Source of the DNA: Cytophagales bacterium Alg240-R148
GTDB lineage: Bacteria; Bacteroidota; Bacteroidia; Cytophagales; Cyclobacteriaceae
Assembly: GCA_900537185.1 (NCBI GenBank)
Contig: LS999826.1
Span: 496,001 to 560,000, forward strand
Reading direction: 5' to 3'
Length of the DNA: 64,000 bases
The notes beneath the pieces were generated by a model. That model saw only the letters and a list, made by a program, of their open reading frames with translations, searched no databases and was not told the DNA's origin. A program made the translations under genes and the position numbers. Below are positions 1 through 7,718 of this stretch, one piece after another (positions within the stretch are counted from its first letter, which is position 1; every line of letters starts with the position of its first letter).

Positions 1-327
1 GAGGCCTATAGTGAAAATGAAAATGGCATAAAGTAAAAGGCTTTTAACCGAGTCGTAAACATAATGCCTGTAGCCTTCTTTGTTGGTGTCTTCCCCTTTG
101 TTGGCATTGGCAAAGACAAGCTGCACATCTACCCATATAAATACGAAAAAGAAAAAGGCTGCTACCGCTTGTGAGTATTCAAAAGCTGCTTTCAAGTTCA
201 AGGATAAAACTACTGCCAGTAAAAATATGGCGATGCCATAATTTCTTACTTTGTTAAAGGTGGCGCCTGTTTTACTTGCTTTTATAAATGGAAACAACAG
301 GGATTGAAAGAAGCTTGTGCTGGTCAT
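1..327 (-). CDS. Membrane protein, 3' end outside window
   Basis: The first 109 codons are present, read leftwards from an ATG at 327; the gene runs off the left edge. The visible protein has a short N-terminal stretch followed by two closely spaced hydrophobic segments (about residues 30-75), a polar patch rich in Asn, Lys and Glu, and the start of a third hydrophobic segment at the edge. No family is recognised from this fragment. It is divergent from the HAD phosphatase, with about 125 bases between the two starts. Integral membrane location is a direct inference from hydrophobicity; function is unknown. Confidence 0.7.
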   Translation of the reverse strand, partial: MTSTSFFQSLLFPFIKASKTGATFNKVRNYGIAIFLLAVVLSLNLKAAFEYSQAVAAFFFFVFIWVDVQLVFANANKGEDTNKEGYRHYVYDSVKSLLLYAIFIFTIGL

Positions 328-405
328 GGTACAAAAATGTAATAAAATTCCAAATATTGAAATATTAAATCAAGATCCTCTATTACGAAACATTTAATTT
401 AATGT

Positions 406-413
406 TATCTTTG
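406..413 (+). promoter_or_regulatory. Bacteroidota -7 element for the HAD phosphatase
   Basis: TATCTTTG matches the TAnnTTTG -7 consensus exactly and lies 40 bases before the ATG at 453. No good TTTG -33 element is seen at the expected distance. Its position means that transcription should start near 420, which rules out the longer reading frame that begins at 402. Confidence 0.5.
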
Positions 414-452
414 CTCTTTCTAAAAGTGAAATGTCAAACAAATGGGCAGTAT

Positions 453-1088
453 ATGACCAATAAACTCTTGGTTTTTGATTTTGATGGTACTTTATGCGAT
501 ACATTAAAAACAGGGCTGGAAGTCAATAATTATTTGGCCCCTAGGTTTGGATTTAAATCTATTGAAGCAAAAGATGTTGCTGGTTTGCGCGACCTTTCTT
601 CTTCCGAATTAATTGATTTTTTAGGCATCAAAAAAATAAAACTTCCGTTTGTAGTTATGGCGTTTCGATCCAATTTAAAAAAACGCAGCAACGAATTGAG
701 GTTGTTCCCAGGGGCTGTAGAATTAATCAAAACTTTGTCAGACAGCGGTTGTACGTTGGGCATTGTCTCAAGTAATTCTAAAAAAGTAGTGCAAAAGGTG
801 CTAGTCAATGCTGGAATAGAGCGCTGTTTTGATATTTACCGAACCAAAGTAGGTGCTTTTAAGAAGAAAAGAATTTTAGAACGGCTGAGTGCCATCCCCA
901 AACAAAATGGAGTTGAGGTAGTGATGATTGGAGACGAAACTCGTGACATTCAAGCTGCCAACGGGGCTGGAATTGGTTCGGTTGGTGTAACCTGGGGGTT
1001 TAACTCTTCAGCAGCGCTTTCAAAATCTAACCCAGACTACCTCGTAAGCAATTGGAAGGACTTGGAGGATTTATTATTGAATTTATAA
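453..1088 (+). CDS. HAD-family hydrolase, phosphoglycolate phosphatase-like
   Basis: A 211-residue cytoplasmic haloacid-dehalogenase phosphatase. The Asp nucleophile motif FDFDGTLCDT sits at residues 8-17 (Asp9 and Asp11), the Ser motif (VSSNSKK) is near 105, and the acidic Mg-binding motif GDETRD is at 160-165. A helical cap fills residues 20-90, as in the Gph/phosphonatase-like subfamily. I chose the ATG at 453, not the in-frame ATG at 402, because the longer form adds a poor N-terminus and the -7 promoter element lies at 406-413. The sulfatase gene follows after 7 bases and is probably cotranscribed. The substrate cannot be told from sequence; phosphoglycolate is only the family default. 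Confidence 0.85.
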   Translation: MTNKLLVFDFDGTLCDTLKTGLEVNNYLAPRFGFKSIEAKDVAGLRDLSSSELIDFLGIKKIKLPFVVMAFRSNLKKRSNELRLFPGAVELIKTLSDSGCTLGIVSSNSKKVVQKVLVNAGIERCFDIYRTKVGAFKKKRILERLSAIPKQNGVEVVMIGDETRDIQAANGAGIGSVGVTWGFNSSAALSKSNPDYLVSNWKDLEDLLLNL

Positions 1089-1095
1089 GATTGAA

Positions 1096-2946
1096 ATGAA
1101 TAAAAGGATAAAACTATTTTTGTGGTCGTATTTGTATTGGGTCTCGCTTTTTGTAGCGACCAAGATACTTTTTTTACTGTATCATTTCGATAAAATGAAG
1201 GAATTAGAAGCATCAGACTGGTTGAAAATCCCTATGTACGGACTAAGAATGGACTTGGCCATGGCAGGGTATATTGCTGCAGTTACAGGGTTGATTATGC
1301 TGGTTTTTTCTTTTTTCAAGGGTAAAACCTTGTACTACGTTTTGAATGGATTTGTAGTCTTTATTACCTTGTTGGCCTGTTTGTTGACAGTAACCGATAT
1401 GGAACTTTATTTCCATTGGGGATACCGTTTGGACATTTCTCCTTTGTTGTATATGTCCAATGATGCCGAAGCTGCAGCGTCTACTGGAAACGATTGGATT
1501 TTAGTGCGCCAAGGGCTGTATGGATTGGTACTCTGCATGGGATTTCTGTTTTTATACTTTAAATGGATTGGAAAACGTGTCGCTAGTATCCAAAAAGGAG
1601 GATGGAAGGAAGCACTTGTTACTTTTTTTCTTGCTGCATTGATGTTTCTGCCTATTCGAAGTTCTTTGGGCGACACACCTTTAAATGCGGGTTTTGTTTA
1701 CTACCATAAATCGAGCTTGTTTGCAAACCATGCTGCTGTTAATGTGATGTGGAATTTTTTTAATTCGCTGGGTCAAAAAGATGAAATTTCTATCCCAAAT
1801 GTTTTTCCTTCTGAAAAAGTGGCACACAACACCGCAGGCTTCTTTGACTCTGATACAGCCACCAACCGACTGACCAACCTGGATCAACCCAATTTTGTAG
1901 TTATTATCATGGAGAATTTTAACGCGAGGTTTGTTGAAACATTGGGTGGAAAGCCCGGCTTGACACCCAATTTTGAAGCGTTGATAAAAGAAGGAATTTT
2001 GTTTGAAAATTTTTATGCCAATGGGAACAGAACAGAACAAGGCATTATGGCGGTAATAAATGGCTGGCCTCCGTTTCCTACCCTACAGCTAATCAAGTAC
2101 CCCAACATCACGGAGAAAATGCCTTATATAAATAAGTCGTTCAAACGAAATGGGTATGAAACAAGTTACACTTCTGGGTATTCTCATTTTTTTGCCAACT
2201 TCAGTTCCTATTTAGGCAATGCTCAATTTGATAAAGTGACTTCTAAAGAAGACTACGACCCTTCTATTCCAACAGGGGTGTGGGGTGTACACGACTACCA
2301 CATCTTTGAACGATTGGTAACCGATATTAACGGGTTAAAAGAGCCTTTTCTACAAGTAGGGGTATCTCAGAGCAACCACGAGCCTTTTGATGCACCAATG
2401 GAAATACATTATAAAGGCGAGGAAGATGATATGGAAGTGATGTTTTACAATTCGATGCGCTATGCAGACATGAGTCTGGGTATGTTCATTGAACGTGCAA
2501 AAAAAGAAGATTGGTGGGCCAATACTGTAGTAGCCATCACTGCAGACCATGCCAATGGGTGGGTTTTGCCCGAGTATAAAAAACAACCAGACAGCAACAA
2601 CCGAGTGCCACTACTTTTGTTGGGGGGTGCTTTGAACCAACGAGATACCATAATCAGCACTTACGGATCTCAAAATGATTTGGCCAGAACATTATTGGCT
2701 CAAATTGGCGACCCTGCACCTGAATTTAAATTTGGAAAAAATATTTTGAGTAAAAACCCGCAGTCATTTGCGTTTTATACTTTCAACAATGGTTTTGGCT
2801 ACGCATCGGATTCTATGGATCTTTCATTTTCTAACGATGCTGGGACGTACTTAAGAAAGAGCGGGCAATATTCCGAGCAAAATTTAATAGAAGGCAAGGC
2901 ATTGATGCAACGGTATTTTGACGAAGTAAAAAAATTAAAGAAATAA
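1096..2946 (+). CDS. Membrane sulfatase / LTA synthase-like phosphotransferase
   Basis: A 616-residue protein with about five hydrophobic segments in residues 7-190, then a large extracytoplasmic alkaline-phosphatase-superfamily domain starting near 263. Family landmarks are visible: the metal-binding IIMENFN near 270, the GNRTEQG motif near 310 whose Thr is the nucleophile in LtaS-type enzymes, SNHEPF, and TADHANG near 484. In this family such proteins transfer phospho-alcohol groups from lipids to envelope polymers (lipoteichoic acid, osmoregulated glucans or lipid A). A Bacteroidota cell has no lipoteichoic acid, so the acceptor is unknown; a phosphoethanolamine or phosphoglycerol transferase is likely. 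It follows the HAD phosphatase by 7 bases. Confidence 0.85.
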   Translation: MNKRIKLFLWSYLYWVSLFVATKILFLLYHFDKMKELEASDWLKIPMYGLRMDLAMAGYIAAVTGLIMLVFSFFKGKTLYYVLNGFVVFITLLACLLTVTDMELYFHWGYRLDISPLLYMSNDAEAAASTGNDWILVRQGLYGLVLCMGFLFLYFKWIGKRVASIQKGGWKEALVTFFLAALMFLPIRSSLGDTPLNAGFVYYHKSSLFANHAAVNVMWNFFNSLGQKDEISIPNVFPSEKVAHNTAGFFDSDTATNRLTNLDQPNFVVIIMENFNARFVETLGGKPGLTPNFEALIKEGILFENFYANGNRTEQGIMAVINGWPPFPTLQLIKYPNITEKMPYINKSFKRNGYETSYTSGYSHFFANFSSYLGNAQFDKVTSKEDYDPSIPTGVWGVHDYHIFERLVTDINGLKEPFLQVGVSQSNHEPFDAPMEIHYKGEEDDMEVMFYNSMRYADMSLGMFIERAKKEDWWANTVVAITADHANGWVLPEYKKQPDSNNRVPLLLLGGALNQRDTIISTYGSQNDLARTLLAQIGDPAPEFKFGKNILSKNPQSFAFYTFNNGFGYASDSMDLSFSNDAGTYLRKSGQYSEQNLIEGKALMQRYFDEVKKLKK

Positions 2947-2960
2947 TACCAGCGTCAAAA

Positions 2961-3629
2961 TTATTTCTTGGTAATAGTGCCGCCCAAACTTGTTCTTGAT
3001 TTTTGAACTTTGGGTTGGCCCCAATATACTATGGTGCCGCCAGTACTAGCAGTTGCTTCAATGTTGTTGAGGCATCTGGATTCAATTTGCCCACCTGTAT
3101 TTGATTTTAAGTAAGCATCTTCTGCTGCCAAGTATTTGCCTTCAAAATATCCTCCAGTAAAGGCATCCACTTCAAGCAAACCTGTAGAACCTGATATTTC
3201 CAGCTGCCCTCCATTTTGTACTTTTACTACCATTTTTGTGGTCTTTACTTCAATATCTACTTCCGCTCCTTTGCTGACGTGTAAATCCATTTTGCCTTCC
3301 TCTAATACTTCTCTAGAACTAAAATAACCACCGGCATCCATTTTTAGCCTTTTGAGGGAGTTGGAGGAAATGACCAAATCTACATCTACATCTTTGTACA
3401 CGGCATCGGCCACTTTAATTTTAAGAACACCATCTTCTACTTTGGTTATTATTCTTTCTGTGTCGATATCTGCTTTTTCAATGATTATTTGTGGAGACCC
3501 AATTATGAATGTGATATCAAAAGGGCCAAAAACAGATATTTCTTCAAAGGTATCTACGTTTCGAATCTCTTCTTGCGCCAACAATGCAACGGGAGAGAGT
3601 AATAAAATTATTGCAATTAAATGTTTCAT
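2961..3629 (-). CDS. Secreted GIN-domain protein (DUF2807), first copy
   Basis: A 222-residue protein with a clean signal peptide (MKHLIAIILLLSPVALLAQ) and a single DUF2807 'GIN' domain of repeated beta strands rich in Gly, Ser and Thr, expected to form a right-handed beta-helix at the cell surface or in the periplasm. The family is very common in Bacteroidota and its role is not established; adhesin-head or anti-sigma-linked roles have been suggested. I start at 3629 because a longer frame (ATG at 3668) puts 13 charged residues ahead of the signal peptide. It is convergent with the sulfatase, with 14 bases between them, and it resembles the second GIN protein at 4004-4681. Confidence 0.8.
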   Translation of the reverse strand: MKHLIAIILLLSPVALLAQEEIRNVDTFEEISVFGPFDITFIIGSPQIIIEKADIDTERIITKVEDGVLKIKVADAVYKDVDVDLVISSNSLKRLKMDAGGYFSSREVLEEGKMDLHVSKGAEVDIEVKTTKMVVKVQNGGQLEISGSTGLLEVDAFTGGYFEGKYLAAEDAYLKSNTGGQIESRCLNNIEATASTGGTIVYWGQPKVQKSRTSLGGTITKK

Positions 3630-3808
3630 GCTATGTTGTTTTTTATCAAAGACAGCAACTGTTTTCAAAGGTTTCTAAAATCTGTTATTTTCTTAAAAAG
3701 TAACGATTTGGGGTTAAAATCTATTTTTTTTAGAGAAAATCTATTTTTTTGGCAACCTTTTTTTAGGGATAGTGTCTATTATATTGTAAATAAAGAAAAT
3801 GACAACGT

Positions 3809-3973
3809 ATGGTAAACTCAATTTTACGATTCGCCTATAAAAAATTCGAAGTATTGAAGCCTTCGAAATTTGATGGAACCTATAACAAAGGATTCAATGC
3901 AGCACTGTCAAATTTGGAATTGAATATGATGGAAGAGCGCACAAATATTTTCACTGGGAGGGGAAGGCATTAA
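3809..3973 (+). CDS. Possible 54-residue protein or gene remnant
   Basis: A short frame from ATG 3809 to TAA 3971-3973 lies in the 374-base gap between the two GIN genes. Its translation is mixed and protein-like (FAYKKFEVLKPSKFDGTYNK and onward) but carries no signal peptide, membrane segment or motif that I recognise. The stop codon abuts the terminator hairpin at 3972-3998. It could be a small gene, a remnant of a decayed gene or chance. Nothing else is seen in this gap. Confidence 0.25.
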   Translation: MVNSILRFAYKKFEVLKPSKFDGTYNKGFNAALSNLELNMMEERTNIFTGRGRH

Positions 3974-3998
3974 AAAAGCCCCTTTTGAGGAGCTTTTT
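3972..3998. terminator. Bidirectional hairpin terminator
   Basis: An 11-base stem (AAAAAGCCCCT pairing with AGGAGCTTTTT, one mismatch) with a 4-base loop lies just beyond the stop of the second GIN gene at 4004. The A and T tracts on both sides let it work in either direction. Confidence 0.6.
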
Positions 3999-4003
3999 AA
4001 TAT

Positions 4004-4681
4004 TTAATGTTTCTTGACTGATCCGCCACTGCTTGAGTTGGTGTTGGATTTATCTGGGTTGCCTTTATAGCGAATGCTACCCCCACTCGATGCGTGGGCA
4101 TCAATGCTTTTATTCACTGTTAACCGGATGTCTCCTGCTGAAGAGGCGCCTAAATCTGCATTTTCCGCAACTAAATCGTAGGCATCGATTTCACCAGCAC
4201 TGCTCGCTTTTGCATAAATTGAACGGGCACGGCCCTCTAGCTCCATATCACCAGAACTGGATGCACTTACATTGAGATCTTCACAATCAATTCTTAATTC
4301 AATTGAAGCAGCACTGGACACTCCTATTTTTAAGCGGTCTGTTTTTAAAGTGCCTTCTCCAGTTATGTTAGAAGCAGAACTAGCAGATACCCCGTTTAAA
4401 TTTTTGTACGTTACATAAACTTTCACGTCTATATTCCTGTAGTTGCCTTTGGATAAACGGATGCTAAGTTTACCTCCACTCACTTCGGTTAGTACATCGT
4501 CTAGGTCTATTCGATCGACTACCACCACTACTTTTTCTTCCGAACCTGGCTTAATGTAAACATCAATGGCCTGGCTGCTTTTGATTTTGTCAAAACTACT
4601 TAGTTTTCTTTCTTCTCTTTCTTGAGCAAATACTCCTATTGAAATGATAGAAAGTATGGTTATTAATAAAGCCTTTTTCAT
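4004..4681 (-). CDS. Secreted GIN-domain protein (DUF2807), second copy
   Basis: A 225-residue protein: signal peptide MKKALLITILSIISIGVFAQ, then a DUF2807 domain whose second half is a series of short Ser/Ala/Gly-rich repeats (variants of ASSAGEI and ASSGGSI), ending in a lysine-rich tail. The repeats fit one rung each of a beta-helix. The start at 4681 is chosen over 4702 because it begins directly with a signal peptide. It is a diverged paralogue of the GIN protein at 2961-3629 on the same strand, about 370 bases away. Function is unknown; export is well supported. Confidence 0.8.
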   Translation of the reverse strand: MKKALLITILSIISIGVFAQEREERKLSSFDKIKSSQAIDVYIKPGSEEKVVVVVDRIDLDDVLTEVSGGKLSIRLSKGNYRNIDVKVYVTYKNLNGVSASSASNITGEGTLKTDRLKIGVSSAASIELRIDCEDLNVSASSSGDMELEGRARSIYAKASSAGEIDAYDLVAENADLGASSAGDIRLTVNKSIDAHASSGGSIRYKGNPDKSNTNSSSGGSVKKH

Positions 4682-4749
4682 TTTTATAAAATTTAATCTC
4701 ACCCTAATGACCTTTAAATTCTAAAAGGGTTGCACAAAGATATTTTTTT

Positions 4750-5985
4750 TTAATACTTTTTAAACATGTAAACAACATGAATTGAAAACTGAAAACCACC
4801 CAAGGCCCAACCTTCCACTTTATCCCTCTCTTTCTCAGTAGGAAAGCCAATTATTTCCGGTTTTTTACCAATGGTTGGAAATGCATACCCCGCATTGGTA
4901 ACTACAAAAAAATCACTGTTAACATCAAAAGTGAGGCCTGCACCTAAATGCAATGCCTGGTCTGCAAAAATCCTATATTCCAGCCCTCCTATTATATTGC
5001 CATTTTGATCCGTCTCTTCCGATATTTTACCGGTGGTCCCACCCGACCACGAGTACCCTAGAAGAACGTTCGGTCGAACTTTAGCAGTGCCAAAATGAAA
5101 CCTTCCATTGAAACCATATTTAAAACCTGAAACATCGTACCCTATTCCCGTGCCTATTTCAATGGATGGTTTGGGCATGTAAATGGCTTCGAGGCCAATA
5201 AACCCATAAACTCCTCCAAGTCCGGTAGAACCAGCCATGGCCCAGATGCCACCCTTGTCATTGGATTTAAAACGAATGGATTCTTTAATGGCTTTGTATT
5301 CATCCGAATTAGAAGAAAGCTGCTGTTCTTTTGACAGCACTATGGACTCTACTTCTAATTTGAACTCAGAAACAAATTGTTTTTTTATTTGATTATACTT
5401 GAGGGTAGCAAGTTGTTTTTCGAAAATACCCGAATGAATTAAATTCATTTGAGAGTCGAAAAGATCGAAATGAATTTTGTGTTTGGCACGCAAGTCGTAT
5501 TGCGTGTCTTGGTTCTTTATGCTTCCAATCTGAGCAATTTCGTATAAATTAAGAGTTAAAAGATAATCCGCTTTGCTGTTGTGTAAATATTCAGAAAGGA
5601 TCCATTGGCCATTGTTATCAAATTTAAACCCTACAAAAGTATCTTTTTCTGCTTTGATTTCTGCTTTTTGTACCCGCCCTGCTAAATTGTACAATACGGT
5701 GTCTTCCACATAATCGAAAGTCATTTCTTTGGAAAAGGAATTTTTTAAGGACTGTTCAAAGCAGTAATTAAGATTTTGAATTAAATCAATTGAATAATGC
5801 TCGTTGTAATAAAGGAAGTCCACAGGAGTGAAAATGTCAGAATACACACCCATTGTATCTATCGGTAGCACTCTAATAGACAAGGGTTTGTCTGTCTGTG
5901 CTCGTACTTTTGTTCCGATACAAATAGTTAATATGATGCTAAAAATTACTTTGTTAAAAATCATTATTTTATAAGGGTTATTCAT
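4750..5985 (-). CDS. Exported protein with probable C-terminal outer-membrane barrel
   Basis: A 411-residue protein with an N-terminal signal sequence ending near KVRAQ. The first part (about 30-235) is soluble, with alternating hydrophobic residues. From about residue 245 there are alternating strands rich in Gly, Phe and Tyr, with segments such as GGVYGFIGLEAIY and GLTFDVNSDFF, and the protein ends in an aromatic strand (HVVYMFKKY), all typical of outer-membrane beta-barrels. I do not recognise a named family. The start could also be the internal ATG at 5964, which gives a shorter signal peptide. Function is unknown. Confidence 0.6.
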   Translation of the reverse strand: MNNPYKIMIFNKVIFSIILTICIGTKVRAQTDKPLSIRVLPIDTMGVYSDIFTPVDFLYYNEHYSIDLIQNLNYCFEQSLKNSFSKEMTFDYVEDTVLYNLAGRVQKAEIKAEKDTFVGFKFDNNGQWILSEYLHNSKADYLLTLNLYEIAQIGSIKNQDTQYDLRAKHKIHFDLFDSQMNLIHSGIFEKQLATLKYNQIKKQFVSEFKLEVESIVLSKEQQLSSNSDEYKAIKESIRFKSNDKGGIWAMAGSTGLGGVYGFIGLEAIYMPKPSIEIGTGIGYDVSGFKYGFNGRFHFGTAKVRPNVLLGYSWSGGTTGKISEETDQNGNIIGGLEYRIFADQALHLGAGLTFDVNSDFFVVTNAGYAFPTIGKKPEIIGFPTEKERDKVEGWALGGFQFSIHVVYMFKKY

Positions 5986-6221
5986 GGTCTTACTCTGGAT
6001 TTTTTTTTCAAGTATCCTTAATTATGGTGTATTAAATAGAAAAAATTTAATTATCATCATTATTTAATTAATGAAAATGTTAACTTACTCTAGTCAATTA
6101 ATTCGAAAAGGATCAATGTCTTACATTGAAATTGTTATGCCCATTAACAATAATTTAAAAATAAATAAATAAGTTTTTATATTGGGTAACCTTTTGATTA
6201 GAAATAAAAAAAAATACAAAT

Positions 6222-6614
6222 ATGGTTAGGGAACAACTCAAAGTTTTGATTCAATTGGCTACAAAAGATCTGGAAGTTGCAGAAAAAGAAGCAAGGCTGA
6301 TTTATATAATAGGCCAAGCGAATGGTATTGAGAAAGATGAGATTACATCGATGCTGCAAAAGCCATCTCCAATAGGCGAATTGAATACATTGTCAGATGA
6401 TCAGAAATTTGAATACTTGTACAACGTAGTGCAATTGATGAAAGTGGATGGTCAGGTATTTAAATCTGAAATAGTGTTTTGCGAAGAAATTGCAAGTAAG
6501 TTGGGGTATAAAAAAGGAGCAGTGGCCGAATTGTCGGCAAGGATTTTTAGCGATCCTACCATTACTGCTGATAGAGATATGCTCCGAAACAAAGTACAAA
6601 AATACCTGAGATAA
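6222..6614 (+). CDS. TerB-like protein
   Basis: A 130-residue all-helical acidic cytoplasmic protein resembling the TerB (tellurite-resistance B / DjlA-like) fold. It has a central block YNVVQLMKVDGQVFKSEIVF in which an Asp-Gly turn and a following Glu resemble the metal-binding motif of TerB domains. There is no signal peptide or membrane segment. No tellurite genes are nearby, so resistance is not implied; TerB domains often act as adaptors beneath the membrane. It is convergent with the PLP enzyme, with 18 bases between the stops. Confidence 0.65.
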   Translation: MVREQLKVLIQLATKDLEVAEKEARLIYIIGQANGIEKDEITSMLQKPSPIGELNTLSDDQKFEYLYNVVQLMKVDGQVFKSEIVFCEEIASKLGYKKGAVAELSARIFSDPTITADRDMLRNKVQKYLR

Positions 6615-6622
6615 AAAATAGG

Positions 6623-6647
6623 AAGCCAACCCTTATGGGTTGGCTTT
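6623..6647. terminator. Hairpin between convergent genes, overlapping a stop codon
   Basis: AAGCCAACCC pairs perfectly with GGGTTGGCTT around a 4-base loop. The stop codon of the leftward PLP-enzyme gene lies in the loop and its last codons form one arm. A run of six T residues follows five bases later on the minus strand, so it may end the leftward transcript. Confidence 0.5.
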
Positions 6648-7718
6648 GAATTCGAAATGATCTAATTTCTCCCCTGTGGTGCTGCGGTAGGCCCGAAGGC
6701 AATCTGCAGTCATACAAGAGTGTATTGGCAGTATTGCAACCACATCTCCTGGCTTCAAACCCTCATAGTAACTAGTATTTAATTCCACTATGCCATGTTC
6801 TTGAGAAATGCTAATAAGTGTTCCTAACACCGCCGTGCTGTCCCAACTGTCTCCATTCCATTTTACCACCTTACCGTATGCCCCATTCAAAGTTTCCTTT
6901 GAAAAATGAACACCGCCGCCGTAAATAACTACCCGGTTGTTGCCTCTTTTTAAAACAATAGGACAGAGCACGGCTACCGCAATGTCTTCTAGAGTACAAC
7001 TTTGTATCTGAGATTGGGTAACATCATAAAACACATAATTTCCGGCCGAAACAGCGTCTATGTTGTTGAAGTTTTTGGCTGTGGCGCAAGAAGGTGTATC
7101 CCCATATAGGATTTCTGGGTGGATGTTATTGGATTGCCATCGTTGTTTTAATGCCACCAGGTATTCTACAGACCGATTGAATAATGCATTCAAAGTTGCA
7201 CTGCCCTTTAGGTGATAAGAATGACCGGAATGGCTATAAAAACCTCTAAAATCGATCGCTTTGGAATTTGTAATACAATCGTACAAGAGGCGCATGGGTG
7301 CTTCGTTGTTGTAGCCAACACCAGTGCGGTTATATCCTGTATCAACATCGATGAGTACCTTTATTGGATATTTCAAAAGAGAATCTAAGGTTCGAAGCAC
7401 ACGGAGGTCTTCGGCTATAAGGGTGAGTTGTATTTTACTTGCTAAATGGTTGATGCGGTCTATTTCCTTTAGGTTAATTGGGAAGGCAACAATGATTTTG
7501 GACCATTGGGTACTAAAATAAGCGGCCATGGACAAGGAGGAAACTGTAATTTCAGAAACGCCATAATCTTTGAACCAAGCACCTATTTGTAGCGATTGGT
7601 GGGTTTTGAAGTGTGGTGTTAGCTCGCACCCCGATTTGGTCGCTTTTTCGTAAAATCTTTTAATGTTGGAACGAACCCTGGACTCATCTACAACAAGTGT
7701 TGGAGCAGTTATTTTCAT
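6633..7718 (-). CDS. D-threonine aldolase / D-serine dehydratase-like PLP enzyme
   Basis: A 361-residue fold-type III (alanine-racemase barrel) enzyme. The Schiff-base lysine is Lys38 in LTPHFKTHQS, the usual DSD1/D-TA motif. The C-terminal domain has the metal-binding pair His333 and Cys335 (IHSCMTAD), as in D-serine dehydratase-like proteins. Expected chemistry is metal- and PLP-dependent cleavage or dehydration of a D-3-hydroxy amino acid; the exact substrate is not visible. Its ATG overlaps the TGA of the upstream amidohydrolase by four bases (7715-7718), so the two are translationally coupled and perhaps share a catabolic pathway. Confidence 0.85.
   Translation of the reverse strand: MKITAPTLVVDESRVRSNIKRFYEKATKSGCELTPHFKTHQSLQIGAWFKDYGVSEITVSSLSMAAYFSTQWSKIIVAFPINLKEIDRINHLASKIQLTLIAEDLRVLRTLDSLLKYPIKVLIDVDTGYNRTGVGYNNEAPMRLLYDCITNSKAIDFRGFYSHSGHSYHLKGSATLNALFNRSVEYLVALKQRWQSNNIHPEILYGDTPSCATAKNFNNIDAVSAGNYVFYDVTQSQIQSCTLEDIAVAVLCPIVLKRGNNRVVIYGGGVHFSKETLNGAYGKVVKWNGDSWDSTAVLGTLISISQEHGIVELNTSYYEGLKPGDVVAILPIHSCMTADCLRAYRSTTGEKLDHFEFKANP

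Noticed and set aside
402-452. Longer N-terminus for the HAD phosphatase from the ATG at 402
   Set aside because: The -7 element lies at 406-413, inside this stretch, and the extra residues do not fit the family start.
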